From assembly GCF_003863355.1 (NCBI RefSeq), contig NZ_QQWG01000001.1:372001-436000 (forward strand): DNA of 64,000 bases. The letters are read 5' to 3'. The DNA is from Ancylomarina euxina. GTDB lineage: Bacteria > Bacteroidota > Bacteroidia > Bacteroidales > Marinifilaceae. This document shows, one piece after another, positions 7,678 to 16,152 of this stretch; the first letter of the stretch is position 1; every line of letters starts with the position of its first letter. A program made the position numbers and the translations under genes. The notes beneath the pieces were generated by a model, which worked only from the letters and a program-made list of their open reading frames with translations, was not told the origin of the DNA and made no database searches.

Positions 7678-10509
7678 TTAGATTTCCTTTTCTTTAGGAG
7701 ACATAACAACCTCCGTCTTTGTTGGTTTTGCAAAATACTTCTTGGCAAATTTCTCAAGCTTTTCTTTACTAATAGAATTGATCAGCTTATCGTAAGCTTC
7801 AGGGGTTAACATATCTTTATTATAGATATAGTGTGCATTAATTGCATTAACCCAGTAAGTGTTTTTGCGAAGATTTTCTTGACGTTCTTTAATGAAGTTT
7901 TTCTTTACTTCGTTTAGATCATCTTCCTTAATGCCTTTAGTGAAAAGCGATTGGATTTCATCGTAAACAATAGCTTTTAATTTATCGGCTTTAGCGGGAT
8001 CTGTATCAAATTGGATTGATATATTGTATTCTTCACGAGGAAGTTTTTCAACGTTTGCCCAAACGCCTACACCATACGATCCGCCTTCTTCTTCTCTAAT
8101 TACATCTAAGTAGCGTTTGCTAAGTAATTTAGAGATCATATCCATCATGATTGAATTATCTGTCGAGTATTTAATGTCACCATGGAGATCGATTCTGATA
8201 CTAGTCTTAGGTGTTTCCATTTCTCTGGTAAAATGGTTGTAGGTATCCTTCTTAGGGAAGTTAACTCCATTATCTTTCCAGCTCTCTTTTCTATCGATAT
8301 CCTTAATGCTACCTAAATAAGTTTCAATCATAGGTCTTGCTTTTGCAGCATCTATATTTCCAACAAAAATGAAAGTAAAGTCACTTGCATCAACTAAACG
8401 CTCGTTGTACACACGTTTCATAGTCTCAAAGTCTAAGCTTTTGATCATGTCTGTGGTGAATAGAATAGTACGAGGATTGTGATCTGTTATCGTCATCGAT
8501 ACAGAATCGCGGAATGCTTTGTTTACATCAGTTCCCATATTAGCCACAAAAGCCATATAACGTCCTTTTAAGGCATCGAATGCTTCCTTATCGAAGCGAG
8601 GCTTCTCAAAATATAAATGAGCAAGTTTCAATAAGGTCTCAAAGTCTTGGATTGAAGAATTACCACTTAATCCTTCTGTAAGTTCACCGATGTAAGACGT
8701 TACTCTAACTTCCTTACCTGTAAGAAGTTTCTTTAAACTAGTTTGATCGAAATTACCAAGGCCAAAGTTTGATATAAAGCCACTAGTCAGTTCAGCTGAA
8801 GCTAATTCGTTTGTATTATAAAGTGACTTGCCACCTTTACTAAAGGCTTGGAATACGATTTGGTTTTCCATAAAGTCAGTTGTTTTAACAATGACTTTGA
8901 TTCCGTTGGCTAGTGTCCATTTAGTTGCACCATACTCATTCATTTCAGTTTCTTCCACAACCTTACCCGCTTTTGGAATTTCTGCGATTAATGGCTCAGT
9001 AATAACCTTGTCAACATATGGCTCAAGTTTCATTTGCTTCACTTTTGCAACTACAGCAAGAAGGTCTTCTTTAGTAGGAAGCTTCACACTTTCTTTTTCA
9101 GGAGCAGTAAGTGTAATAACAACATTTTCATCAGTAATCCATGTTTTAGCAATAGCATTAACTTCCTCAGCAGTGATTCCAGGGAATAATTTTTTCATCG
9201 CTTCGAATTCAAACTCAACACCTGGAGCAGGTTCATTGCTTAGAAAGTTTCTTTGGTACTCTCTAGCCAAGCGGTCGTTGTTTTGCTTGTTTCTTTCTTT
9301 GTACTGCTTTTCCATTCTACTTAGCATGGCTTTCTTAGCTCTCTCTAATTCAGAGGCTGCAACACCGAATCTCTTGGCTCTTTCTGTTTCGCCTAGCATT
9401 GTTTCAATACCACCCAGAATGTTATCTTCTTTTAGAGTCACACTGTTATGGAAAACATTCATTTTTATTTCACGATTGTAATAGGCCGCAAAACCATTAA
9501 TGAATGGAGCATTACCTTTTTGTAAGAGCTCGTTGTAACGATTTCTTAAGATGCTTGAGTGAAGATCTGAAATAAGCAGCTCGCGATAGTATGACATATT
9601 TTTTTCCGCAAAAGGAGTTGCTGCATGCTTGTAGATAATATCGAAATTGATGCTACTTGCTTCAGGGTCTGTGATGATACCTACGATCGGTTCCTTATTC
9701 GTTGGAACTTCAAAATATTGACGTGTTTTTGGATTTTCAACAGCAGGAATGTGAGCAAACATTTTTTGAATTTTTGCTTCAATCTCTGTTGCATCAAAAT
9801 CACCTACAACAACAATGGCTTGCAGGTCGGTGCGGTACCAGTCATGGTAAAAATCACGAATCACTTTGTGATCAAAGTTGTCGATCACTTCTAAGTCACC
9901 AATTACATCACGCTCTGCGTATTTCGAGCCTTTATAAATCAACTTATTTTTTTCAAGTCTCACACGACTGCTACCTGAGCGTCGAGTTCTCCATTCTTCG
10001 TGAATAACGCCACGCTCGTCGTTAATTTCCTTGCCTTCTAAGCTTAAGTAGTTCGACCAATCGTGAAGAACGAGTAGTGCAGAGTCTAAAAGATTAGCAT
10101 TTGTTGTAGGTACATTGCTAAGGTTGTAAACGGTTTCATCTGTACTGGTATATGCATTAATGTTTCTTCCAAAAGCGACACCGTACTTTTCAAGATAATT
10201 AAGAACCCCTTTGCCAGGGAAGTTTTTTGTTCCGTTAAAGGCCATATGCTCCAGGAAGTGAGCCAGACCATTTTGTTCGTCGTTTTCGAGGATTGCACCT
10301 ACATTCTGAACAATGTAAAAGCTAGCCCGCTCTTTGGGTTCTTCGTTGTGGCGAACGTAGTACGTTAAACCGTTTGCTAATTTCCCAGTTCTGACGTTGG
10401 GATCCATAGGGATTTTTCCGTCTAAGGCTGGTGCTTTTTGTGCTGATAGCATACTTGTGCTTGTCAGTATTAATGCACTACCTAGGCAAATTTTACCAAT
10501 TAAATTCAT
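7678..10509 (-). CDS. Secreted M16-family zinc peptidase, two-repeat form
   Basis: 943 residues with a signal peptide (cleavage expected after LSAQ, residue ~24), so it acts in the periplasm or at the surface. The zinc site HFLEH (H84, E87, H88) is followed by E165, exactly the HxxEH-X76-E spacing of the pitrilysin/insulinase superfamily. The second half (about 520-943) is the inactive M16C-like repeat. Such proteins degrade peptides of limited size inside a closed chamber. The gene is monocistronic: a long gap lies upstream and a terminator downstream. A large open frame opposite its middle is only a shadow. Confidence 0.93.
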   Translation of the reverse strand: MNLIGKICLGSALILTSTSMLSAQKAPALDGKIPMDPNVRTGKLANGLTYYVRHNEEPKERASFYIVQNVGAILENDEQNGLAHFLEHMAFNGTKNFPGKGVLNYLEKYGVAFGRNINAYTSTDETVYNLSNVPTTNANLLDSALLVLHDWSNYLSLEGKEINDERGVIHEEWRTRRSGSSRVRLEKNKLIYKGSKYAERDVIGDLEVIDNFDHKVIRDFYHDWYRTDLQAIVVVGDFDATEIEAKIQKMFAHIPAVENPKTRQYFEVPTNKEPIVGIITDPEASSINFDIIYKHAATPFAEKNMSYYRELLISDLHSSILRNRYNELLQKGNAPFINGFAAYYNREIKMNVFHNSVTLKEDNILGGIETMLGETERAKRFGVAASELERAKKAMLSRMEKQYKERNKQNNDRLAREYQRNFLSNEPAPGVEFEFEAMKKLFPGITAEEVNAIAKTWITDENVVITLTAPEKESVKLPTKEDLLAVVAKVKQMKLEPYVDKVITEPLIAEIPKAGKVVEETEMNEYGATKWTLANGIKVIVKTTDFMENQIVFQAFSKGGKSLYNTNELASAELTSGFISNFGLGNFDQTSLKKLLTGKEVRVTSYIGELTEGLSGNSSIQDFETLLKLAHLYFEKPRFDKEAFDALKGRYMAFVANMGTDVNKAFRDSVSMTITDHNPRTILFTTDMIKSLDFETMKRVYNERLVDASDFTFIFVGNIDAAKARPMIETYLGSIKDIDRKESWKDNGVNFPKKDTYNHFTREMETPKTSIRIDLHGDIKYSTDNSIMMDMISKLLSKRYLDVIREEEGGSYGVGVWANVEKLPREEYNISIQFDTDPAKADKLKAIVYDEIQSLFTKGIKEDDLNEVKKNFIKERQENLRKNTYWVNAINAHYIYNKDMLTPEAYDKLINSISKEKLEKFAKKYFAKPTKTEVVMSPKEKEI

Positions 10510-10868
10510 AATTATTCGTTATTTTTTTGAGTTAGTTGCATTCGATTAAAAACATAATCGAAATACGTATCCAAGATAATTAAATAATAATATGTTATTA
10601 ACTGTGTCTTGTATTGTTAAGTTATTTTAACAATTGTAAAGTCTTTGATTAAACTTAAGTGTTGTATTACTATTTGTTGTGTCTTATGCGTGGGACTCAT
10701 TTTTGATGGCTTTGTTGTGATTTTGTGTATCTAAATAGATATTGTTTTAAAGGTGTTGGTATTTGCCTTGTTTGAGAATTGATTTTTTAAAATAGTTTTT
10801 TTGAACTTTACATATGCTGCCCGTTAAAATTCTTCTACTTTTGTTGGGTTGCATAAAAATAGTAGTAC
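10510..10868. other. Divergent intergenic region
   Basis: 359 AT-rich bases between the M16 gene and the PAP2 gene. Apart from a -7-like TACTTTTG at 10836 no repeat, RNA or open frame is convincing. Confidence 0.6.
10836..10843 (+). promoter_or_regulatory. Possible -7 element for the PAP2 gene
   Basis: TACTTTTG matches TAnnTTTG, 26 bases before the ATG. The -33 position (10813-10816) reads TATG, one mismatch from TTTG. Confidence 0.45.
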
Positions 10869-11624
10869 ATGTATCTCTCGAAAAAAAAACATTGGAGTCT
10901 CTTTTGTTTATTCCTTATTTTGTCTGTTAGCCAGTCACAGGCACAATTTGTCGATTCTTATCAAAGCAAAACTTCAAAAAAGAAATTTGAACGCTTAAAC
11001 CCCGGTTTGGGAAAAGAAGTTTTCTCAAAGAAAAATCTTCTGGTTTTCGGTGGACTTTTAGGTTCAGCCTTTTTACTTGATGAGCTGGTTAAAGATGGAA
11101 TGACTCATAATCAAAATGGTTTTATTGATGGCTTTACTGACATCTCTAATGAGTTTGGAGAGAAAAAATATATGGCACCAGCCACGCTCGCTACTTGGGC
11201 TATTGCAACAGCCATTGATGATGAACGACTGGCTACAACTGCTATGAATTCAGCAAAGGCTTTGATTTGTGGTGCAGTTTTAACTGAGAGTACCAAATTT
11301 ATTGCTGGACGTTCACGTCCTGATATGAATAGAGGATCTATGCATTTCGATGCTTTTAATGGAAGGGGCAACGATACTAAATCTTTTCCTTCAGGACATG
11401 CATTTGTAGCATGGTCTGTGTTCACACCTTTTGCGCAAGAATACAGCAAGTGGATCTATGTGATTCCTGCTGGTGTTAGTTTGGCCAGAGTGTACCGAAA
11501 TCGTCATTGGTTTTCCGATGTGGTTTTAGGTGGTGGGATAGGTTACTTTGCTGGACTCTACTTCCACAAAAGGAAGAATCAAAAAGTTCTATTCAATGGA
11601 AATGGCATTGTGATTAAATTCTAA
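10869..11624 (+). CDS. PAP2-family phosphatase, exported
   Basis: 251 residues with a signal peptide (end near SQAQ, residue ~26). All three phosphatase signature blocks are present: KFIAGRSRP (K143, R150, P151; KX6RP), PSGH (174-177), and R207-X5-H213-X3-D217. These form the vanadate-type active site shared with lipid phosphatases and acid phosphatases. A membrane lipid phosphate (phosphatidate or undecaprenyl pyrophosphate) is a fair guess for the substrate, since hydrophobic stretches surround the motifs. It is 82 bases upstream of the POT transporter on the same strand. Confidence 0.85.
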   Translation: MYLSKKKHWSLFCLFLILSVSQSQAQFVDSYQSKTSKKKFERLNPGLGKEVFSKKNLLVFGGLLGSAFLLDELVKDGMTHNQNGFIDGFTDISNEFGEKKYMAPATLATWAIATAIDDERLATTAMNSAKALICGAVLTESTKFIAGRSRPDMNRGSMHFDAFNGRGNDTKSFPSGHAFVAWSVFTPFAQEYSKWIYVIPAGVSLARVYRNRHWFSDVVLGGGIGYFAGLYFHKRKNQKVLFNGNGIVIKF

Positions 11625-11706
11625 TGTTGTATGTCATGTTCTACGTTGGAACTAATGTGTAAATTCCCATCCGTTTGATTCGATTTTAATCCGAAAATAT
11701 ATAAAC

Positions 11707-13326
11707 ATGAGTGTAGCTAGAGTTTTGAAAAGTTTCCCAAAAACGTTTTGGGTCGCGAATACAATTGAACTATTTGAGCGTTGGGCCTGGTATGGTTTCT
11801 TTATGCTTTTTGCCAATTACCTAACTGGATCGTCGGATGCAGGAGGTCTTGAGTTTACCCAATCGGAGAAAGGATTGATTATGGGTATTGGTACGGGAAT
11901 TCTTTACTTTTTACCAGTCGTGACAGGATCCATTGCCGATAAATATGGTTATAAAAAGGTCTTGTTTCTATCCTTCATCATTTATATCTCGGCCTTTATA
12001 CTTTTACCTCAACTGGATACATTTACCGGAGTTTTCATTGCCTATTTATACTTAGCCTTGGGTGCGGCACTTTTTAAACCTATTGTTTCAGCGACGGTAG
12101 CTAAAACAACCAACGACGAGAATGCGTCCATTGGTTTTGGTATCTTTTATATGATGGTGAATATTGGAGCCTTTTTCGGGCCATTAGTCACTCTATTATT
12201 TAAAGGTTCTCAGCTGATTTTTTATATATCGGCAGCCATGATCTTAGTTAATTTTATTCTTTTGTTATTTTTCGATGAGCCGAAAACGACTGAAGAGAAA
12301 AAAGAGGCAGCAACTTATAGCTTTTGGAACTTGATTCAGACTCTGATCGTATCAACTCTGATATTTATGTCGCTATTTGGCATCTTCCTTTTGATTTGGT
12401 TGATCGAACGTCCACTATTTATTGTGCGTTTATTTTTTCCTTATGGAGAGCAGGTTGCTTTCCGATGGGCTAAACTTGTTAATTTGATGCCAATTGGAGA
12501 ATCGAATAAATCTGTTTTTAATAACACAACAAGCATATTTAAGGATACTAAGTTTATCACCTTTCTGGTGATTGTATCGGGTTTTTGGACCATGTATTTG
12601 CAGCTGTTTTTCACCTTGCCGGTGTTTATTGCACAATGGGTTGATACCTCAGGTGTTTATGCTTTTTTTAGCGAATACATGCCTTTCTTTAGCGATAATT
12701 ATGGTATGGCAAACGGACAAATGGAGGCGGAGTTTATCACTAATTTCGATGCGATGTTTATTATCATCTTCCAGATTGTGGTGTCTTCCATTGTGATGAG
12801 AATGAAACCGCTGAGTTCAATGATGGTGGGTTTCTTGGTTTGTGCTATTGGTATGACTCTTACTCTGATGACTCAAAATGTCATGTTCACTATAGGAGCC
12901 ATGTTTATTTTCGCTGTAGGTGAAATGGCTGGTAGTCCAAAAATTACCGAATATATTGGTCGTATTGCTCCATCTGATAAAAAAGCTATCTATATGGGTT
13001 ACTCATTTATTCCTGTATTTATTGGGAATGTATTGGCTGGTCTTATTTCGGGTGATGTTTACCAGAAAATTTCTGATAAGGTTGAGTTTGTAAAAGTAGA
13101 GGCAGCAAGTCTTAATTTATCGATTCCAACAGGTCTTTCGAATAATGCTTATTTTGATACAGTTGCAGAGAAAATGAATATGAACAGCATTGAGCTGACA
13201 CATCATCTTTGGGAAAAATACCATCCTTCACAAATTTGGTATGTTATCTTCTCGATTGGTTTAATAGCAGTGATTTCGCTATTCCTTTACGATCGCTTTC
13301 TGATTAATAAGGATGCTTCCAAATAG
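11707..13326 (+). CDS. POT/PTR-family proton-coupled peptide transporter
   Basis: 539 residues with about 12-14 hydrophobic segments. The ExxER motif of proton-dependent oligopeptide transporters is visible in helix 1 (E21, E24, R25). The family's cytoplasmic loop GSIADKYGYKKVL and the helix 4-5 region with FYMMVNIGAFFGPL follow. It should import di- and tripeptides with protons across the inner membrane. In this window of peptidases and amino-acid catabolic genes that fits a protein-degrading life-style. A strong bidirectional terminator follows. Confidence 0.9.
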   Translation: MSVARVLKSFPKTFWVANTIELFERWAWYGFFMLFANYLTGSSDAGGLEFTQSEKGLIMGIGTGILYFLPVVTGSIADKYGYKKVLFLSFIIYISAFILLPQLDTFTGVFIAYLYLALGAALFKPIVSATVAKTTNDENASIGFGIFYMMVNIGAFFGPLVTLLFKGSQLIFYISAAMILVNFILLLFFDEPKTTEEKKEAATYSFWNLIQTLIVSTLIFMSLFGIFLLIWLIERPLFIVRLFFPYGEQVAFRWAKLVNLMPIGESNKSVFNNTTSIFKDTKFITFLVIVSGFWTMYLQLFFTLPVFIAQWVDTSGVYAFFSEYMPFFSDNYGMANGQMEAEFITNFDAMFIIIFQIVVSSIVMRMKPLSSMMVGFLVCAIGMTLTLMTQNVMFTIGAMFIFAVGEMAGSPKITEYIGRIAPSDKKAIYMGYSFIPVFIGNVLAGLISGDVYQKISDKVEFVKVEAASLNLSIPTGLSNNAYFDTVAEKMNMNSIELTHHLWEKYHPSQIWYVIFSIGLIAVISLFLYDRFLINKDASK

Positions 13327-13345
13327 GCTGGTCTAAAATCATAAA

Positions 13346-13388
13346 ACAAAAAAAGAGCTTTGATCGATAGATCAAAGCTCTTTTTTTT
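13346..13388. terminator. Bidirectional terminator
   Basis: Perfect 11-bp stem GAGCTTTGATC / GATCAAAGCTC (13355-13365 / 13370-13380) with loop GATA, an A run to the left and eight T to the right. It serves the transporter (+) and the small secreted protein (-). Confidence 0.9.
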
Positions 13389-13833
13389 AGTTGAATAAAT
13401 ACATTGTCCTCTTTTTGGAATCAGGACGACCGATAAGGTTTTTTAAATAATCTTTCTTCTCACTTAGAGCACCTTTTCTTTGAATATAAGCCCTGCTCAA
13501 GGGCATGCAAGTCCCCCATAAGTTGCTGAGGTTGCAATCTTCATTGTCAACGATCCGAATTAAGGTGTGGTGTTCACAAATGATGAGGCAATGTTTAAAG
13601 CTTTTAGCTTCAATCAAGGCTAGTTTTATGTTTTCACGAGTAATTTTAATAATTTCTGCAGCATTGTCATGAGCCATTTGACTGATGCTAATGATGGGTT
13701 GCTCCTCATTAAATGCTATACTATCGAAATTGATAAGATCAGACAGGAATTGTTTGAGCACTGTTATTTTGGCATTTTGAGCTTGGCTCGATAGGGTACA
13801 GGCCATGATCAGTATGATTAGGAATTTTTTCAT
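13387..13833 (-). CDS. Small secreted protein of unknown function, paralogue 1
   Basis: 148 residues with a clear signal peptide (cleavage after SSQAQ, ~19). I do not recognise the family. More than half of its residues are identical by eye to the protein at 14298-14744. The conserved core includes PIISI, the ALIEAK..KHCLII..HTLIR stretch, MPLSxAYIQ and the C-terminus KKDYLKNLIGRPDS. The mature part should be a small mixed alpha/beta domain in the periplasm or outside. Its stop codon lies inside the terminator shared with the transporter gene. Confidence 0.75.
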   Translation of the reverse strand: MKKFLIILIMACTLSSQAQNAKITVLKQFLSDLINFDSIAFNEEQPIISISQMAHDNAAEIIKITRENIKLALIEAKSFKHCLIICEHHTLIRIVDNEDCNLSNLWGTCMPLSRAYIQRKGALSEKKDYLKNLIGRPDSKKRTMYLFN

Positions 13834-14297
13834 TTCAGGGAGAATTATATCGGGTTTAAACCTTAAAGTGACAAATTAAGAATCGTAATAGTCTGAATGA
13901 TTAGGGATTATAACGAGTCGATAGTTGAGGCAAAAAAACTTATCAATTCTTTGTTAAGCCAGACTCTGAAAAAATCAAATAAAAAAACAAGAAGTAGAAA
14001 AGCCGAGAGCAAATTTAGATTATTACGAGGATTAAATCTAATTGACAATGAAATCTTCTCCATAAATTTGTTTTGCTAGTAAGGCGAAAGTTATCCCTAT
14101 GAAATTTAAAAAGTGAAGCGTCGTTTGCGATTCATGTTTAAAGAAGTTCCTAATGGCTTTGTAGGAAGTAGAAAACAACTCGATTAAAAGGGGGCTCATG
14201 AGTTCAATAAGATTGAGCCGAATAGAAGAAATAAAAGATGTTGAGATTTTAAATATAGGGAAAAAAAACCTCGATTGATGGATCGAGGCGTTCTATA
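13834..14297. other. Spacer between the two paralogous secreted-protein genes
   Basis: 464 bases. A 60-codon open frame on the plus strand (13897-14079) is lysine/serine-rich, has no relative here and no visible promoter; I treat it as doubtful or decayed. An inverted repeat GGCTCA (14193-14198) / TGAGCC (14214-14219) and a minus-strand terminator are the only other structures. Confidence 0.4.
14261..14288 (-). terminator. Terminator of paralogue 2
   Basis: Stem CCTCGAT / ATCGAGG (14269-14275 / 14282-14288). On the minus strand it is followed by eight T (A run at 14261-14268), ten bases after the stop codon. Confidence 0.75.
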
Positions 14298-14744
14298 TTA
14301 GTTGAATAAATACATCATTCGTTGCTGGGAATCTGGTCTTCCAATTAAATTCTTCAGATAGTCCTTTTTTTCATGTAGAACACCAGCTTTCTGAATATAA
14401 GCCTTGCTCAACGGCATGGCCGTATGCCAAGCCCCACTTGGACTATTATCTTTAAAGTTGACTACCCTGATGAGGGTATGACCGTCCACAATAATTAAGC
14501 AGTGTTTATAATTCTTAGCCTCAATTAATGCTTTGCTAATGCTTTCGCGATCGATCTCAAAGGTTTTGCTTGCTTTAGTCTGTGCAATTTCATTAATACT
14601 AATAATAGGTTGTTGCTGATTAAGCTTGCTATCTTCAAAAGTGAAAATGTCAGAAATAAATTGTTTGAGTACTGCTGTTTTTGTGTTTTGTGCTTGGCTA
14701 GACAGGCAGCAAGCAACAAGTAGTATGATTATGATTTTCTTCAT
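14298..14744 (-). CDS. Small secreted protein of unknown function, paralogue 2
   Basis: 148 residues, the same length as its neighbour at 13387-13833 and clearly a tandem duplicate. The signal peptide is the same type (SSQAQ). The conserved C-terminal half carries HTLIRVVN, MPLSKAYIQ and KNLIGRPDS. Each copy has its own terminator, so they are separately transcribed. No catalytic motif is evident. The strong conservation of the C-terminal half compared with the middle suggests a binding or structural role there. Confidence 0.75.
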   Translation of the reverse strand: MKKIIIILLVACCLSSQAQNTKTAVLKQFISDIFTFEDSKLNQQQPIISINEIAQTKASKTFEIDRESISKALIEAKNYKHCLIIVDGHTLIRVVNFKDNSPSGAWHTAMPLSKAYIQKAGVLHEKKDYLKNLIGRPDSQQRMMYLFN

Positions 14745-14944
14745 ATTATTGAGGATTAGGAAGTTGTTTCTTGTTTGAGTTTTTGATTTTTTTTTTCCTC
14801 GATTCAGCTGGTTTCATTAAACTATATCAAATTTACAAAATATGCTTAATATAATACAAGTTTATTATGGATATTAATAAAAGTACTACTTATTCTTCTC
14901 GATGTATTTAGTCATCGTCATCTTCTTCTCTCTGCTGTTTTTGT

Positions 14945-14975
14945 TTTGTTAATTAATAAGATTTAAATACTTTTG
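14945..14975 (+). promoter_or_regulatory. Canonical promoter of tRNA-Arg
   Basis: TTTG (14945-14948), a 19-base spacer and TACTTTTG (14968-14975), a perfect Bacteroidota promoter. The tRNA begins 10 bases later. Confidence 0.8.
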
Positions 14976-14984
14976 TCGGGCAAT

Positions 14985-15059
14985 GGCCCCATAGTTCAAG
15001 GGATAGAACAAGTGTTTCCTAAACACTAGATACAGGTTCGAGTCCTGTTGGGGCTACCA
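14985..15059 (+). tRNA. tRNA-Arg(CCT) with encoded CCA, integration target
   Basis: The cloverleaf has acceptor stem GGCCCCA / TGGGGCT, D stem GTTC/GAAC, anticodon stem AGTGT/ACACT with loop TTCCTAA (anticodon CCT, codon AGG), and T arm ACAGG-TTCGAGT-CCTGT. The mature end is A15056, and CCA follows at 15057-15059. The last bases from 15044 are the left copy of a 14-bp direct repeat whose right copy is at 22521. The 3' end was therefore rebuilt by an integrated element, which also supplied the encoded CCA. Confidence 0.95.
15044..15057 (+). repeat. attL core (tRNA side)
   Basis: CCTGTTGGGGCTAC, the 3' part of the tRNA T stem and acceptor stem. It is identical to 22521-22534. Confidence 0.85.
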
Positions 15060-15061
15060 TG

Positions 15062-15103
15062 AAAAGCCGTAATTAGCTAGTTTTTAGTTGATTATGGCTT
15101 TAT
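15062..15103 (+). terminator. Terminator after tRNA-Arg, brought by the element
   Basis: Stem AAGCCGTAAT / ATTATGGCTT with one G-T pair and a loop of about 18 bases, then TTATT. It lies inside the element. The original tRNA terminator probably is the hairpin now at 22542. Confidence 0.5.
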
Positions 15104-15115
15104 TGTTTGTGAATG

Positions 15116-15136
15116 ACCCGATATTTACCCGAGAAT
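15116..15136 (+). repeat. Left arm-type integrase site (candidate)
   Basis: A 21-base block made of two ACCCGA-type half-repeats 11 bases apart (ACCCGATAT and ACCCGAGAA). It matches the block at 22365-22385 at 19 of 21 positions in the same orientation. Its place about 60 bases inside attL fits an arm-binding site for the integrase. Confidence 0.6.
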
Positions 15137-15300
15137 ATTTTTTCGATGCTTATAAATGAAGTTTTGTTTTTATGGGCTATAAAAAAAATGCAACCTCAAA
15201 TCAGTTTGCCTTTATTTGATTGAAAAATATGAAAGTATTATACATTTTATTTCTTTTGTAAAGTTTTTTAAGTTTTATAATTATTATTAAAGAATTAATA

Positions 15301-16047
15301 ATGGCGAATTCAAGATACAAGAGACTTTCGGACTACACATGTACTCCACATGATGTAATAAATCATGCACAAACTATTGCTGGATGCGGATATTCAATAT
15401 CATTAGATGTTGCTTTGAAGTGTATTTGTCAAAATCCTTCTTATTCATGTGCTATTAGCATGAGTTCACATGAAACCTGGTCGGATTACATTGCAAAATG
15501 GACTACTAAATACATCAATGGGTATCAAAATAGATGCTCTGAAAGAGTTAGCAATCCAATTGGAACAAAGCATGACAATATTCTCGATGATATTATTATT
15601 TCAAGCATTTCTAAATTAACCAGTAGTGAAATTGAACAAATTAAATTTGCACATAGATTATCGATGTCTGCTGAAAATATTGGAGGGGCTTTGTTAGAAG
15701 AGTACCTTTCAGAAGAGTTGATTCAGTATAAATGGCATTGCTGTTGGGGTGAAACATTAAAGAGTATTGATTTTTGTAATGAAAATGGAAAATTATTACA
15801 AATAAAAAATAGTGATAATAGTGAGAATAGTTCAAGCCAAGCAGTTCGTAATGGAACTGCTATTATGAAATGGTTTAGACGTCATGCTAAAAAGGGAACT
15901 ACCAACTGGGATGCTTTAAATACACTTTTAAATATTACTGACCTAAATAAAACTCTAAGCGAAGCTAAGTATAAAGCATTCGTAAAGAGGGTTTTAGTGA
16001 GTAATCCTGATGCGTTGTTTATTGAAGGTGACAATGTTTGGCAATAA
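15301..16047 (+). CDS. SinI-family type II restriction endonuclease (GGWCC-type inferred)
   Basis: 248 residues. The block SAENIGGALLEEY (123-135), then W-G-E (149-151), D157, the QIK core (167-169) and the NSENSSS patch (173-179) resemble my memory of the SinI restriction enzyme family, which cuts GGWCC. D157 and K169 with E151 can be read as a variant PD-(D/E)xK site in which the second acid is Gln. The gene is AT-rich and convergent with a C5 methyltransferase, its expected partner. I am fairly sure it is the endonuclease of this pair; the exact recognition site is inferred. Other GGWCC-type families remain possible. Confidence 0.65.
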   Translation: MANSRYKRLSDYTCTPHDVINHAQTIAGCGYSISLDVALKCICQNPSYSCAISMSSHETWSDYIAKWTTKYINGYQNRCSERVSNPIGTKHDNILDDIIISSISKLTSSEIEQIKFAHRLSMSAENIGGALLEEYLSEELIQYKWHCCWGETLKSIDFCNENGKLLQIKNSDNSENSSSQAVRNGTAIMKWFRRHAKKGTTNWDALNTLLNITDLNKTLSEAKYKAFVKRVLVSNPDALFIEGDNVWQ

Positions 16048-16067
16048 AAATTATTGATGATGAAATA

Positions 16068-16112
16068 ATACCATTAAAGGCAGCTTATTTGGCTGCCTTT
16101 AATGGTATTTTA
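16068..16112. terminator. Bidirectional terminator between restriction and modification genes
   Basis: A 17-bp perfect stem (16068-16084 with 16092-16108) and a 7-base loop between the convergent stop codons. It isolates the two genes' transcripts from each other. Confidence 0.85.
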
Positions 16113-16152
16113 TAGTTGATTTTAAAGAATTAGTTTAACTAGACTTAATTTA

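Noticed and set aside
8828-9481. 217-codon open frame on the plus strand
   Set aside because: It lies wholly opposite the M16 peptidase coding sequence, which has a signal peptide and an intact zinc motif; the shadow protein is Ser/Leu-rich without motifs.
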